The notes under the pieces are model-generated. The model was not told where the DNA came from. It saw nothing but the letters and a program-made list of their open reading frames with translations, and made no database searches. DNA of 64,000 bases from Gleimia sp. 6138-11-ORH1. Lineage in GTDB: Bacteria > Actinomycetota > Actinomycetes > Actinomycetales > Actinomycetaceae. The stretch's first letter is position 1. Each line of letters starts with the position of its first letter. This document shows positions 1-9,709 of this stretch, piece by piece. The stretch covers positions 32,181 through 96,180 of the forward strand of contig NZ_JANUXV010000006.1 in the NCBI RefSeq assembly GCF_024814355.1, written 5' to 3'. The translations under genes were made by a program, and so were the position numbers.

Positions 1-779
1 ATTCGATGGTGAAAGAACGCGACCGTTACCCGGCGTTTAATATCCCGATTATGCTGGTTCCTGCCACGATTGATAATAATCTTCCCGGTTCAGATCTGTC
101 GATTGGGGCTGATACTGCTTTAAATAATGCGGTGTGGGCGCTTGATCGGATTAAGGAAAGCGCTGCCGCTTCACACCGTTGTTTCGTAGCCGATACGATG
201 GGGCGTCGCTGTGGGTACCTGGCATTAATGTCCGGGATTGCTTCGGGAGCTGAGAAAGTCTACTTAAATGAACTGCCGGTTGATTTGGCAGCTATCAATG
301 ATGACGCGATTGCTTTGAAAGAAACATTCGGTCATGGGCGTAAGCTCTTTTTGGTAGTTCGCAATGAGGAAGCTCATGACGTTTATAACCGTGAGTTCTT
401 AGCACGCGTTTTTGAAACGGAGGGTGAGGGAATGTATGACGTGCGCCATTCCGCCCTCGGACATTTGCAGCAGGGGGGTGCGCCGACGCCGTTTGATCGC
501 CTACTTGCCACCCACCTGGTGTATGAAGCGATTTTGGAACTGGAGGAAATCCTGGGACGGGGTGGGAAGGATGCCCGCTACATGGGCATGAATGACGCGG
601 CAGTGCACTCTAACCCGGTGGAGCACATGATGGAAGTTTTAGATATTAAAAACCGCCGTCCATTTGAACAGTGGTGGCTCTCTTTGTCTCCGATTATTTC
701 CACTGTTTCGATGGAGTTTGCGGATTCTATTCCCGCAAATGTGCCGATATACGCTCCGGAATCAGTAACCGTATTTTAG
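1..779 (+). CDS. 6-phosphofructokinase, C-terminal part (5' end outside window)
   Basis: The reading frame is open from the left edge (frame 3), so the ATG at 6 is internal and the gene begins upstream. The visible 257 residues carry a phosphofructokinase substrate/nucleotide region (PATIDNNLPGSD, SIGADTALN), a GRRCGYLA segment and GHLQQGGAPTPFDR near residue 150. These resemble the long eukaryote-like PFK clade more than the short E. coli PfkA type, whose equivalent is PKTIDND. The enzyme phosphorylates fructose 6-phosphate in cytoplasmic glycolysis. Whether ATP or pyrophosphate is the donor cannot be judged because the N-terminal glycine-rich motif lies outside the window. pgi, the preceding glycolytic step, follows 24 bases downstream, so the two are probably co-transcribed. 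Confidence 0.85.
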   Translation, partial: SMVKERDRYPAFNIPIMLVPATIDNNLPGSDLSIGADTALNNAVWALDRIKESAAASHRCFVADTMGRRCGYLALMSGIASGAEKVYLNELPVDLAAINDDAIALKETFGHGRKLFLVVRNEEAHDVYNREFLARVFETEGEGMYDVRHSALGHLQQGGAPTPFDRLLATHLVYEAILELEEILGRGGKDARYMGMNDAAVHSNPVEHMMEVLDIKNRRPFEQWWLSLSPIISTVSMEFADSIPANVPIYAPESVTVF

Positions 780-803
780 TAACTGAAAAGTAGAAAGAAT
801 AAG

Positions 804-2477
804 ATGGTAAATCCAGTAAACCCTACCGCAACTTCCGCTTGGAAACGTTTGGAAACAACCGCAGCAAACTTTACTCCTAACTTACGCGCCTGGTTCGCTC
901 AAAACCCGCAGCGAGCTTCCGAGTATTCGCGTACTTTAGGGGACTTACACGTCGATTTGTCTAAGAATTTGCTAACTGATGAGATTTTGGCGGATTTGTG
1001 TGCGCTGGCAGATGAAGTTAATTTGCGGGAGCGGATTGACGCTATGTTTGCGGGCGAGCACATAAATAACACTGAAGACCGCGCAGTTTTGCATACGGCG
1101 TTGCGTAAACCGGCTGGCTCTGAACTGGTAGTAGACGGGGTTGAAGTAGTTGCCGATGTGCACACTGAACTGGAAAAAGTTTATGCTTTCGCTGAAAAGG
1201 TGCGTTCTGGTCAGTGGAAAGGGGTCACTGGGAAGCGGATTGAAACGATTGTTAATATCGGCATTGGTGGTTCTGATTTAGGGCCGGTAATGGTTTATGA
1301 AGCGTTGAAACCCTATGCGCAACCTGGTTTAACCGCCCGCTATATTTCCAATATTGATCCCACTGACGCGGGGGAAAAAACTAAAGATTTAGATCCTGAA
1401 ACCACTTTAGTGATTGTTGCTTCTAAGACTTTTACGACTTTAGAGACTTTAACTAATGCGCGCGTAGTCCGGCAGTGGTTGTTAGATGGGTTGCGTCAGC
1501 GCGGAGTTTTCGAGGGCGATGCCAGTGAAGCCGATGCGGTGGCAGCTCACTTCGTGGCAGTTTCAACTGCTTTAGATAAGGTAGCTGCTTTTGGGATTGA
1601 CCCGGTAAATGCTTTTGGTTTTTGGAACTGGGTGGGGGGACGCTACTCAGTTGATTCTGCGGTGGGAACTTCTTTAGCGGTAGTCTTAGGCCCAGCTGTT
1701 TTCGCTGAGTTTTTAGCTGGCTTCCACACGGTAGATGAACATTTTAGGACTTTACCGTGGCAGGAAAATGTCCCAGCTTTAATGGGCTTATTAAACGTGT
1801 GGTACGTGAATTTCTTAGATGCCCATACCCACGCGGTACTTCCTTACGCGCAGTTCCTTTCTCGTTTCCCCGCCTACTTGCAGCAGCTAACTATGGAATC
1901 TAACGGTAAGTCCGTCACCTGGGCTGGTGAAGCTGTTAATTACCAGACGGGTGAGATCTTCTGGGGGGAACCAGGAACCAATGGGCAGCACGCTTTCTAT
2001 CAGCTGATCCATCAGGGGACTCGCCTGGTACCGGCTGACTTTATTGCTTTTGCTAACCCAACCTGGGCTTTTGTAGATGGCGAAAATGATATGCATGAGC
2101 TGTTCTTAGGGAATTTCTTCGCGCAGACTAAGGCTTTAGCTTTTGGGAAAACTGCAGAGGAAGTGCGTGCTGAAGGAACGGCGGAAGAAATTGTGCCAGC
2201 CCGCGTTTTTGCTGGTAATAAGCCTTCTACTTCGATTATGGCGGCGGCTTTAACTCCAGCTGTTTTGGGACAGTTGATTGCCCTTTATGAGCATATTACT
2301 TTTGTGCAGGGGATTGTCTGGGGCGTTAATTCTTTCGACCAATGGGGTGTGGAATTGGGGAAGCAGTTGGCGAACCAGCTAACTCCAGCAGTGGCAGGGG
2401 ACCGTGAAGTATTGGCACAGCAAGACCCCTCTACGCAGGGTTTGATTGAGTTCTATTTAGCTAATCGCGTTAAGTAA
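804..2477 (+). CDS. pgi: glucose-6-phosphate isomerase
   Basis: Interconverts glucose 6-phosphate and fructose 6-phosphate in glycolysis and gluconeogenesis. The 557-residue length is normal for the long bacterial PGI type. Visible family marks are [11 protein letters not shown] (residues 151-161), the [12 protein letters not shown] sugar-phosphate signature near residue 280, [11 protein letters not shown] with the catalytic Glu and His region, and a C-terminal [12 protein letters not shown] holding the active-site lysine. The ATG at 804 has a weak AGAAAG ribosome site. It sits just behind the phosphofructokinase gene and ends at a strong inverted repeat before mdh, so it is the last gene of that unit. 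Confidence 0.97.
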   Translation: MVNPVNPTATSAWKRLETTAANFTPNLRAWFAQNPQRASEYSRTLGDLHVDLSKNLLTDEILADLCALADEVNLRERIDAMFAGEHINNTEDRAVLHTALRKPAGSELVVDGVEVVADVHTELEKVYAFAEKVRSGQWKGVTGKRIETIVNIGIGGSDLGPVMVYEALKPYAQPGLTARYISNIDPTDAGEKTKDLDPETTLVIVASKTFTTLETLTNARVVRQWLLDGLRQRGVFEGDASEADAVAAHFVAVSTALDKVAAFGIDPVNAFGFWNWVGGRYSVDSAVGTSLAVVLGPAVFAEFLAGFHTVDEHFRTLPWQENVPALMGLLNVWYVNFLDAHTHAVLPYAQFLSRFPAYLQQLTMESNGKSVTWAGEAVNYQTGEIFWGEPGTNGQHAFYQLIHQGTRLVPADFIAFANPTWAFVDGENDMHELFLGNFFAQTKALAFGKTAEEVRAEGTAEEIVPARVFAGNKPSTSIMAAALTPAVLGQLIALYEHITFVQGIVWGVNSFDQWGVELGKQLANQLTPAVAGDREVLAQQDPSTQGLIEFYLANRVK

Positions 2478-2491
2478 CCTCAGGTGTCTGT

Positions 2492-2541
2492 TAGTTTTCG
2501 TGGGGACTTTATAAACGGGTAATAAGTCCCCACGAAAACTA
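2492..2541. terminator. inverted repeat between pgi and mdh
   Basis: An 18-bp perfect stem (2492-2509 with 2524-2541) and a 14-base loop follow the pgi stop. No T-run follows on the plus strand, so termination could be weak or rho-assisted; it separates the glycolytic unit from mdh. Confidence 0.55.
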
Positions 2542-2623
2542 GATTAAACAGGTAATCTTAGAGTGTATGTGCGCATTGACGCAAAACGCATATTCATCAC
2601 TTTTAATCGCCACAAAGGAGTAA

Positions 2624-3613
<990 letters not shown>

Positions 3614-3632
3614 AATAATTAGATTTCCTAAA

Positions 3633-3670
3633 ATAGGTGGTTGATATTCAATCGAATATCAACCACCTAT
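3633..3670 (+). terminator. rho-independent-type hairpin after mdh
   Basis: A perfect 17-bp stem (3633-3649 with 3654-3670) with a four-base AATC loop begins 19 bases after the mdh stop. The following TTAATTAA is only moderately T-rich. Confidence 0.75.
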
Positions 3671-3735
3671 TTAATTAACCCAGTTAGCTATTTATAAGAG
3701 AAATAAGCTCACTTTATAAAAATGTTATCGAAATG

Positions 3736-3751
3736 AGTGGTTTAGACCACT
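3736..3751. promoter_or_regulatory. palindromic operator resembling a DasR/NagR (GntR family) site
   Basis: AGTGGTTTAGACCACT lies about 100 bases before the sugar-binding protein gene. It matches the dre consensus A(G/C)TGGTCTAGACCA(G/C)T at 15 of 16 positions; the deviation is in the central tetranucleotide. GntR-family regulators of amino-sugar use bind such sites. Operator function is inferred. Confidence 0.5.
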
Positions 3752-3853
3752 TAAAGCGGTCGACAGGTCGCCTGAAAACAGGCAGAATAAAAAGGTGAGA
3801 CCTAACAAAGGTCTTAAAAATAGGAACAATGTTGTTTCAGAAGGAGGATGCAA

Positions 3854-5170
3854 ATGCGTCAATTCAAGTTGTTTGCAGGCGTCGCGGCCGCAGCTTTAGT
3901 TCTAGCAGCCTGTGGCGGAGGTACCACCGGAGGTACTTCAGGAACAGATAACAACTCTACAACAGGTGCAAATGGAAAAGCCTGGGAAGGAGACGCTTCC
4001 GAAGTTGTAATTACCACCTGGTGGGAAGCAGGTTCAGAAAAAGTCGGGTTTGATGCTTTAAGTGAAGTATTCAAACAAAAATACCCAGACATCAAATTCA
4101 CTAAAGCAGCCATTGCCGGGGGAGGTGGCTCACAGGCAAAGCAGAAACTAGCTGCTGACCTGGCAGCTGGCTCACCACCAGACACTTTCCAAGCCCACGC
4201 CGGGGCAGAACTAACTGACTACATTGATGCAGATCAGATCCTTGACGTATCCGGTCTTTACGATGAACTTAAGTTAAAGGAAGCATTCCCCGCAACCCTA
4301 GTTGAACAGCTGACTTCAGATGGAAAGATCTATTCAGTTCCTTCAAACATTCACCGCGCAAACGTAGTTTGGGCCAACCCAGAAGTCCTTAAAGAAGCTG
4401 GAATCGACCCAAGTAAGCAGCCAGAAGACCTAGACGCGTGGATCGCGGATATGGAAAAGATCCAGGCAAAGGGGAAGACCCCACTAACCCTCGGGGTAGC
4501 TTGGACCCGCCTGCACCTATTCGAAACTATCCTCCTAGCTGACCTGGGAGCCGAAAAGTACAACGGCTTATTTAACGGCACCACCAAGTGGGATTCCGAA
4601 GAGGTCACTAAAGCTATTAAGCACTTTGAAAAGATCCTTACCTTCACCGACAAAGCTCTTTACACTGAGGACTGGGAACCAGCGATGCAACCTGTAGTCG
4701 ATGGTAAAGCCGCTTACAACGTGATGGGCGACTGGGCAGTAGGTGCATTTAACGCACAAAATAAGGTAGATGGAACTGACTACATTTACTTCCCAGTACC
4801 AGGAACCCAGGGGACATTCGACTTCCTAGCTGACTCCTTCACTCTACCTAAAGGTGCAGCCCACCCAGGTGGAACCCGTGCTTGGTTAGATGTCATCTCT
4901 TCTAAAGAAGGACAGATCGCCTTTAACCTAGCCAAAGGCTCTATCCCCGCACGCGCTGACCTAAGCGATGAAGAACGCGCAAAGTTCCCCAAGTACCAGC
5001 AAAGCGCTATGGAATCATTCGGTAAAGATACCATCGTTTCTTCTATCGCTCACGGTGCAGCACTTCCAGTTAAGCAATCTAACGCAATCTCAGATGCAGT
5101 AGCCAAGTTCGTCGAGGGCGGTTCAGACGCAACTCAGTTCCAAGCTGAACTTGTCCAGGCAACTAAGTAA
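3854..5170 (+). CDS. sugar ABC transporter substrate-binding lipoprotein (CUT1)
   Basis: Extracytoplasmic sugar-binding lipoprotein that feeds the two permeases downstream. I choose the ATG at 3854 rather than 3848 because AAGGAGG ends directly at 3847, leaving no spacing for the earlier codon. The protein (438 residues) begins with a signal peptide and lipobox LAAC (Cys20), then a Gly/Thr/Ser-rich linker. The mature N-terminus TWWEAGSEKVGFDAL and AIAGGGGSQAKQKL resembles glucose/mannose-type CUT1 binding proteins such as GtsA, so a hexose is the likeliest ligand. The dre-like operator upstream would instead suggest an amino sugar; the sequence does not settle it. No ATPase gene is present, so a shared MsiK-type ATPase encoded elsewhere is likely. 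Confidence 0.88.
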   Translation: MRQFKLFAGVAAAALVLAACGGGTTGGTSGTDNNSTTGANGKAWEGDASEVVITTWWEAGSEKVGFDALSEVFKQKYPDIKFTKAAIAGGGGSQAKQKLAADLAAGSPPDTFQAHAGAELTDYIDADQILDVSGLYDELKLKEAFPATLVEQLTSDGKIYSVPSNIHRANVVWANPEVLKEAGIDPSKQPEDLDAWIADMEKIQAKGKTPLTLGVAWTRLHLFETILLADLGAEKYNGLFNGTTKWDSEEVTKAIKHFEKILTFTDKALYTEDWEPAMQPVVDGKAAYNVMGDWAVGAFNAQNKVDGTDYIYFPVPGTQGTFDFLADSFTLPKGAAHPGGTRAWLDVISSKEGQIAFNLAKGSIPARADLSDEERAKFPKYQQSAMESFGKDTIVSSIAHGAALPVKQSNAISDAVAKFVEGGSDATQFQAELVQATK

Positions 5171-5192
5171 GCCTGTGCTTAACTAAAAATTA

Positions 5193-5230
5193 GGTGAGTG
5201 GCTGAGGCACGAGCGTCTCAGCCACTCACC
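5193..5230 (+). other. intercistronic hairpin between binding protein and permease genes
   Basis: A 14-bp perfect stem (5193-5206 with 5217-5230) with a 10-base loop fills the gap after the binding-protein stop. No T-run follows and the permease ribosome site starts just after it. This suits partial termination or 3' mRNA stabilisation giving excess binding protein over permease. Confidence 0.6.
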
Positions 5231-5247
5231 CCCCAAAGGAGATTTCA

Positions 5248-6189
5248 ATGGCGAAACATACTCGGGGAAAGGTCCGCAAAATGACTATTTCCCAATGGCT
5301 CCACCGTTACGGGCCACCTATACTCTTAATCAGTCCCTCAATAATTCTCATCGGAATATTCGTATACGGACTAATTGGCTACAACTTCTATATGTCCTTT
5401 TTGGACTCCCATACCGTTGCACAGCAGATTGGGAAAAAACCCAGTCAGTTTGTAGGTTTTGAAAACTACCAAACTCTCTTTAACGATCCAGACTTCATAC
5501 GCTCTTTAAAAAACCTCTTAATGCTCACCGCCGTATTTTTAGTAGGCACGCTGGTAATTGGTTTCATTTGGGCTTGGATCCTGGAAAAACCCATCAAAGG
5601 TGAAGGTGTTTTCCGTTCCATATTCCTCTTCCCCATGGCAGTATCTTTCGTTGCCTCAGGTGTAGTTTGGAAATGGTTACTGAACTCAGCAGTAGATGAA
5701 AACGCAGCTGGTCTAAACCGACTCTTCCAAATGGTTGGTTTAGGATTCCTACAAAACACGTGGACAGCAAATATCTCCACCGGTATTTTAGCCATTGCTA
5801 TTCCCGCTATCTGGCAGTTAGCCGGTTACGTCATGGCCCTATTCCTTGCCGGATTCAGAGGAATCCCCGCAGAACTACGCGAAGCAGCTCGCGTTGATGG
5901 GGCAACCGAATGGCAGGTATATCGTCACGTAATCTTCCCACAGTTAGCCCCCATCGCCCTTTCTGCAGTAATCATCATCGGACATATGTCACTTAAGTCT
6001 TTCGACCTGATCATGTCCATCACCGACCAACGCACTTACGCCACTAAAGTCCCCGCCATTGACATGTTCAACTACATGACAGACGGCGACTACTCCATGT
6101 CCGCAGCCGTAGGCGCAATCCTCCTGCTAATCGTGGCAATCATGGTCATCCCATACTTGATTTACGATGCGAAGGAGTCCCGTCGATGA
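5248..6189 (+). CDS. sugar ABC transporter permease, MalF type
   Basis: Integral membrane subunit of the sugar importer, 313 residues. It shows a basic N-terminus, about six hydrophobic segments and, near residue 213, the EAA loop EAARVDGATEWQVYRHVIFP that contacts the ATPase. The ATG at 5248 has AAAGGAGA at good spacing; the internal ATG at 5281 has none. It overlaps the next permease by four bases, so the two are translationally coupled. Confidence 0.93.
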   Translation: MAKHTRGKVRKMTISQWLHRYGPPILLISPSIILIGIFVYGLIGYNFYMSFLDSHTVAQQIGKKPSQFVGFENYQTLFNDPDFIRSLKNLLMLTAVFLVGTLVIGFIWAWILEKPIKGEGVFRSIFLFPMAVSFVASGVVWKWLLNSAVDENAAGLNRLFQMVGLGFLQNTWTANISTGILAIAIPAIWQLAGYVMALFLAGFRGIPAELREAARVDGATEWQVYRHVIFPQLAPIALSAVIIIGHMSLKSFDLIMSITDQRTYATKVPAIDMFNYMTDGDYSMSAAVGAILLLIVAIMVIPYLIYDAKESRR

Positions 6190-7049
6190 GCGCTGCAACT
6201 AACCTAAAAAATGATCCCGCTATGCGCGGCACCCTCACCGGTACTGCAATCCGCTATGCGATTTTGATTTTCTCGCTCGCCGTAGTGCTGATCCCCGTCT
6301 ACGTTCTGGTAATCACCTCATTCAAAGGCCCCGGTGACGCAGACCCATCTCGCACCTGGTATTTTCCCCAAGCCTGGGAATTTTCTAACTGGAGTAAAGC
6401 CTGGGATGAACTGGCAGCCCCCATTGGGCGGACTCTGCTTTTGGTGATTCCCTCATCAATCATCTCCGCTCTCTTAGGTTCGGCTAACGGTTTTGTTCTC
6501 TCCCGCTGGCGGTTCCCCGGAGCAAACGTAGTTTTCACCCTGATCCTCTTTGGTATGTTTATTCCCTACCAAGCGGTTATGATTCCCATGTTGAAGCTAA
6601 TCCTAGCGACGAACTTCCCCCAGGGGATTCCCGCTCTGATCCTGGCACACGTAGTCTACGGTATTCCCATCACCACCTTAATTTTCCGCAACTACTATGA
6701 GTCTGTTCCAAATGAACTCATTGAAGCTGCCCGCGTAGATGGCGCTGGAATGCTCCGCACCTACTTCCAGGTAGTGCTCCCCATTTCCATTCCATCTTTC
6801 GTGGTGGTTTTGATCTGGCAGTTTACTTCCGCTTGGAATGACTTCCTCTTTGCCCTTTTCTTTGGCGGAGGAATCCAAAATGGGCCGGTAATGCTGGCGT
6901 TAAATAACCTGGCTCGTGGTTCAATCTTGGCTGACTATGGAGCTTCCATGTCAGGTGCGCTGATTGCTTCTCTACCGACGCTGCTGGTATATATCGCGCT
7001 GGGTAAGTACTTCGTTGGTGGCTTAATGAGTGGCTCTGTGAAAGGCTAA
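6186..7049 (+). CDS. sugar ABC transporter permease, MalG type
   Basis: Second membrane subunit of the importer, 287 residues. Six hydrophobic stretches are visible, with the EAA loop EAARVDGAGMLRTYFQVVLP near residue 180 and a final small-residue-rich tail (GGLMSGSVKG) typical of MalG-like subunits. Its ATG lies inside the end of the previous gene. It is the last gene of the unit; a tandem repeat and a strong hairpin follow. Confidence 0.93.
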   Translation: MSAATNLKNDPAMRGTLTGTAIRYAILIFSLAVVLIPVYVLVITSFKGPGDADPSRTWYFPQAWEFSNWSKAWDELAAPIGRTLLLVIPSSIISALLGSANGFVLSRWRFPGANVVFTLILFGMFIPYQAVMIPMLKLILATNFPQGIPALILAHVVYGIPITTLIFRNYYESVPNELIEAARVDGAGMLRTYFQVVLPISIPSFVVVLIWQFTSAWNDFLFALFFGGGIQNGPVMLALNNLARGSILADYGASMSGALIASLPTLLVYIALGKYFVGGLMSGSVKG

Positions 7050-7064
7050 AAATACACCTAAAAC

Positions 7065-7146
7065 ACAGTGCTACACCAAAAGTACAGTGAAGTATTCTAA
7101 ACACAGTGAAATATTCTAAACACAGTCAAATATTCTAAACACAGTG
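7065..7146. repeat. 19-bp tandem direct repeat
   Basis: Units start at 7065 (diverged), 7084, 7103, 7122, with a partial at 7141. The consensus is ACAGTGAAATATTCTAAAC, and the three middle units differ by one or two bases. Copies are contiguous with no spacers. The array sits between the permease stop and the terminator. Confidence 0.85.
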
Positions 7147-7157
7147 ACACAACAAGA

Positions 7158-7193
7158 TGGGGTGCGGGGAATCTTTTGATTCCCCGCACCCCA
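7158..7193. terminator. shared hairpin between convergent permease and purU genes
   Basis: A perfect 16-bp GC-rich stem (7158-7173 with 7178-7193) with a TTTT loop. It lies between converging genes and may serve both strands, although neither side has a long T-run. Confidence 0.65.
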
Positions 7194-7277
7194 CGTGTAA
7201 CAGTTATCTGCTGAAACGTTTACTTCACAAATACCCTTTATAACGCCCTCGAAAAGGAAAATAAAGGAAAATACCCG

Positions 7278-8144
7278 CTAACTGAACACCACCGTGCGAT
7301 GCCCGTTAAGTAAAACGCGGTGCTGCACATGCCACTTAACTGCCTGCGCCAGAACTCGCCGTTCCACATCCTGCCCCTGAGCCACCAAATCTTTCGTAGA
7401 CTCCCGATGCGTCACCCGGGTAACGTCCTGCTCAATAATGGGACCTTCATCTAAATCAGCAGTCACATAATGCGCAGTTGCCCCAATCAACTTAACTCCC
7501 CGCGTATGCGCCTGCGCATAAGGACGCGCCCCCTTGAAAGACGGCAGGAAAGAATGGTGAATGTTAATCACATTCCCCGCTAAACGCTCACACAGTTTAT
7601 CTGAAAGAATCTGCATATAACGAGCCAAAATCACCAGCTCCACCCTTTCAGATTCCACCAGCGCCACCAGCTGAGCTTCAGCCTGCGCTTTAGTTTCCGC
7701 CGTCACCGGAATACACAGGAACGGAATCCCATAAAACTGCGCAACCGGAGCTAAATCAGGGTGATTACCAACTACGGCAACAACCTCAATCCCCAAATCC
7801 TGATAGCGCTGCCGGTACAGCAGATCCGTTAAACAATGCCCCTCTTTAGACACCATAATAATGGTGCGTAACGGACGCCCCAGCTCATCAATCAAATACT
7901 GACCCTCGTAGGAAGAAACTACTTGCGCAATCCCAGCTTCAATTTCAGCGCGTTGGGAAGTCTCCAACTCAACGCGCATGAAAAAGTACCCCGTATCGGG
8001 ATCACCAAACTGCTGTGACTGAATGATATTGCCACTATTTTCACTGATAACTTTAGTCACGGAATAAACAATCCCCGGACGATCCGGGCAAGAAAGAGTA
8101 AGAATTAACTTCTCTAAAGCAGAGTTAGAAACATAATCGGTCAT
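7278..8144 (-). CDS. purU: formyltetrahydrofolate deformylase
   Basis: Hydrolyses 10-formyl-tetrahydrofolate to formate and tetrahydrofolate. From the ATG at 8144 the protein is 288 residues, the usual PurU length; a longer frame upstream would run into the ZTP riboswitch region and lacks family similarity. An N-terminal ACT domain (LTLSCPDRPGIVYSVTKVI) precedes a formyltransferase-fold domain with INIHHSFLPSF and the catalytic aspartate in ADLDEGPIIEQDV. There is no Shine-Dalgarno; an extended -10 (TGGTATAGT, hexamer at 8151-8156) ends six bases before the ATG, so the message may be leaderless. It diverges from glyA-folD, which act on the same folate pool. Confidence 0.95.
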   Translation of the reverse strand: MTDYVSNSALEKLILTLSCPDRPGIVYSVTKVISENSGNIIQSQQFGDPDTGYFFMRVELETSQRAEIEAGIAQVVSSYEGQYLIDELGRPLRTIIMVSKEGHCLTDLLYRQRYQDLGIEVVAVVGNHPDLAPVAQFYGIPFLCIPVTAETKAQAEAQLVALVESERVELVILARYMQILSDKLCERLAGNVINIHHSFLPSFKGARPYAQAHTRGVKLIGATAHYVTADLDEGPIIEQDVTRVTHRESTKDLVAQGQDVERRVLAQAVKWHVQHRVLLNGHRTVVFS

Positions 8145-8215
8145 GGACTTACTATACCAGTGCAAAAACTTACTCTGCCCCTGCAGAAGCTGAAGCAAAT
8201 ACGGTATCTTTGAAA

Positions 8216-8294
8216 GTGTCGTAACTGGCGCAGGTGGAACACCACCGGGGAGCGACAAATCGGCGCGCCGGCCGCCCGCCTGGGTCAGCGAGCC
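8216..8294 (+). promoter_or_regulatory. ZTP (ZMP) riboswitch, pfl motif
   Basis: Conserved pfl-motif segments appear in order: GTCGTAACTGGCG (8218-8230), a GGTGG-AACA-CCACC hairpin, GGGGAGCGAC closing the first helix against GTCG, a variable linker, then a second hairpin (GGCCGC/GCGAGCC) whose loop carries CCGCCTGGGT for the pseudoknot. ZTP/ZMP accumulates when 10-formyl-tetrahydrofolate is short, and the RNA then turns on folate genes. It lies upstream of glyA-folD. No clear intrinsic terminator follows, but CCTTC (8320-8324) could pair with GAAGAGG at the ribosome site, so control may be translational (inference). Confidence 0.85.
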
Positions 8295-8350
8295 AACACG
8301 GAGATAAACGTAAAATAAGCCTTCGTGCCAGGCAAAAGAAGAGGTAAAAC

Positions 8351-9709
8351 GTGACTAAATCTGTAAACTCCATGTCACTAGCTGAACTTGATCCCGAAAT
8401 TGCTTCCGTATTGGACGGTGAACTACAGCGCCAACGCGATTTCTTAGAAATGATCGCTTCGGAAAACTTTGTGCCCCCAGCAATTTTAGAAGTCCAAGGC
8501 TCAGTATTAACCAACAAATACGCTGAAGGTTACCCGGGGCGACGCTACTACGGCGGGTGTGAAGTAGTAGATATCGCTGAAAACCTAGCCATTGAACGAG
8601 CTAAAGAAGTTTTCTCAGCCGCCTACGCAAATGTGCAGCCCCATGCCGGTTCACAAGCAAACGCCGCAGTTTTAGACGCGTTAGCCACTCCCGGGGACAC
8701 TATTTTAGGACTTTCCCTTGCCCACGGAGGACACCTTACTCACGGAATGCACCTGAACTTTTCCGGACGCCTTTACAAAGCAGCATTTTATGAGGTTGAT
8801 CCAGAAACGATGCTGATTAACATGGACGAAGTCCGTCGCATCGCCCACGAAGTAAAACCAAAAGTTATTATCGCCGGCTGGTCAGCTTACCCACGCGTTT
8901 TAGATTTCGCAGCTTTCCGGGAAATCGCTGATGAAGTGGGCGCCTACCTGTGGGTAGATATGGCACATTTCGCGGGTCTGGTAGCCGCCGGAATCCACCC
9001 TAACCCCGTGCCATTTGCAGACGTAGTTTCCACAACTGTGCATAAGACTATCGGCGGACCTCGTTCCGGTTTGATTCTGTCACGCGACGTAGAGTTAGGG
9101 AAAAAACTCAACTCACGCGTATTCCCCGGTAACCAGGGTGGGCCACTCATGCACGTAATCGCTGCTAAGGCCGTAGCCATGAAAATTGCGATGACCGACG
9201 AGTTTAAAGACCGGCAGCGTCGCACCGTAGAAGGCGCGCAAATCATCGCTGAAAGGCTCAGCCAAGCAGATGTTAAAGAAGCCGGAATTTCCCTGGTAAC
9301 CGGAGGTACTGACGTACACCTGGTGCTGGTTGATTTACGTGATTCTAAGCTAGATGGACAGCAGGGAGAAGACTTACTCCATTCGATTAACATCACGATT
9401 AACCGCAATGCCGTCCCCTTTGATCCGCGTCCCCCACGGGTAACTTCCGGTTTACGGATTGGTACTCCGGCGCTGGCCACCCGCGGATTTGGAAAAGCAG
9501 AGTTCATTGAAGTTGCTGATATTTTGGCAACTGCTTTAGTCCAAGGCGCCACCGGTGCAGTTGATACGGTTGGTTTACGTGCCCGCGTGAAAGCTCTAAC
9601 TGACCGGTTCCCGCTCTACCCAGAAATTAACTTAATCGGCGCTGAAACAGTACAGCAGTGCGGGGCCGAAGATCCGGAAGCAACCTGTGGTTGCGGAGCT
9701 GATGCCTGA
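8351..9709 (+). CDS. glyA: serine hydroxymethyltransferase
   Basis: PLP enzyme converting serine and tetrahydrofolate to glycine and 5,10-methylene-tetrahydrofolate. The GTG start at 8351 follows AGAAGAGG. The 452-residue protein has MIASENF near the N-terminus, [15 protein letters not shown] for substrate binding, and the PLP lysine in [14 protein letters not shown]. Beyond the normal fold it ends in a short cysteine-rich tail ([18 protein letters not shown]), which is unusual. It is the first gene after the ZTP riboswitch and shares the junction TGATG with folD, so the two are translationally coupled. Confidence 0.97.
   Translation: MTKSVNSMSLAELDPEIASVLDGELQRQRDFLEMIASENFVPPAILEVQGSVLTNKYAEGYPGRRYYGGCEVVDIAENLAIERAKEVFSAAYANVQPHAGSQANAAVLDALATPGDTILGLSLAHGGHLTHGMHLNFSGRLYKAAFYEVDPETMLINMDEVRRIAHEVKPKVIIAGWSAYPRVLDFAAFREIADEVGAYLWVDMAHFAGLVAAGIHPNPVPFADVVSTTVHKTIGGPRSGLILSRDVELGKKLNSRVFPGNQGGPLMHVIAAKAVAMKIAMTDEFKDRQRRTVEGAQIIAERLSQADVKEAGISLVTGGTDVHLVLVDLRDSKLDGQQGEDLLHSINITINRNAVPFDPRPPRVTSGLRIGTPALATRGFGKAEFIEVADILATALVQGATGAVDTVGLRARVKALTDRFPLYPEINLIGAETVQQCGAEDPEATCGCGADA

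Noticed and set aside
7065..7146. Possible CRISPR array
   Set aside because: The 19-base copies are contiguous with no unique spacers and no cas genes are near.
8145..8258. Upstream extension of purU to an ATG at 8258
   Set aside because: The added 38 residues would be read antisense through the ZTP aptamer and lack family similarity; PurU is normally about 285 residues.
8944..9552. A 202-codon minus-strand open frame inside glyA
   Set aside because: Arg/Ser/Thr-rich low-complexity product, antisense to a clear enzyme gene; shadow of codon bias. The same applies to frames opposite typA, ychF and eno.
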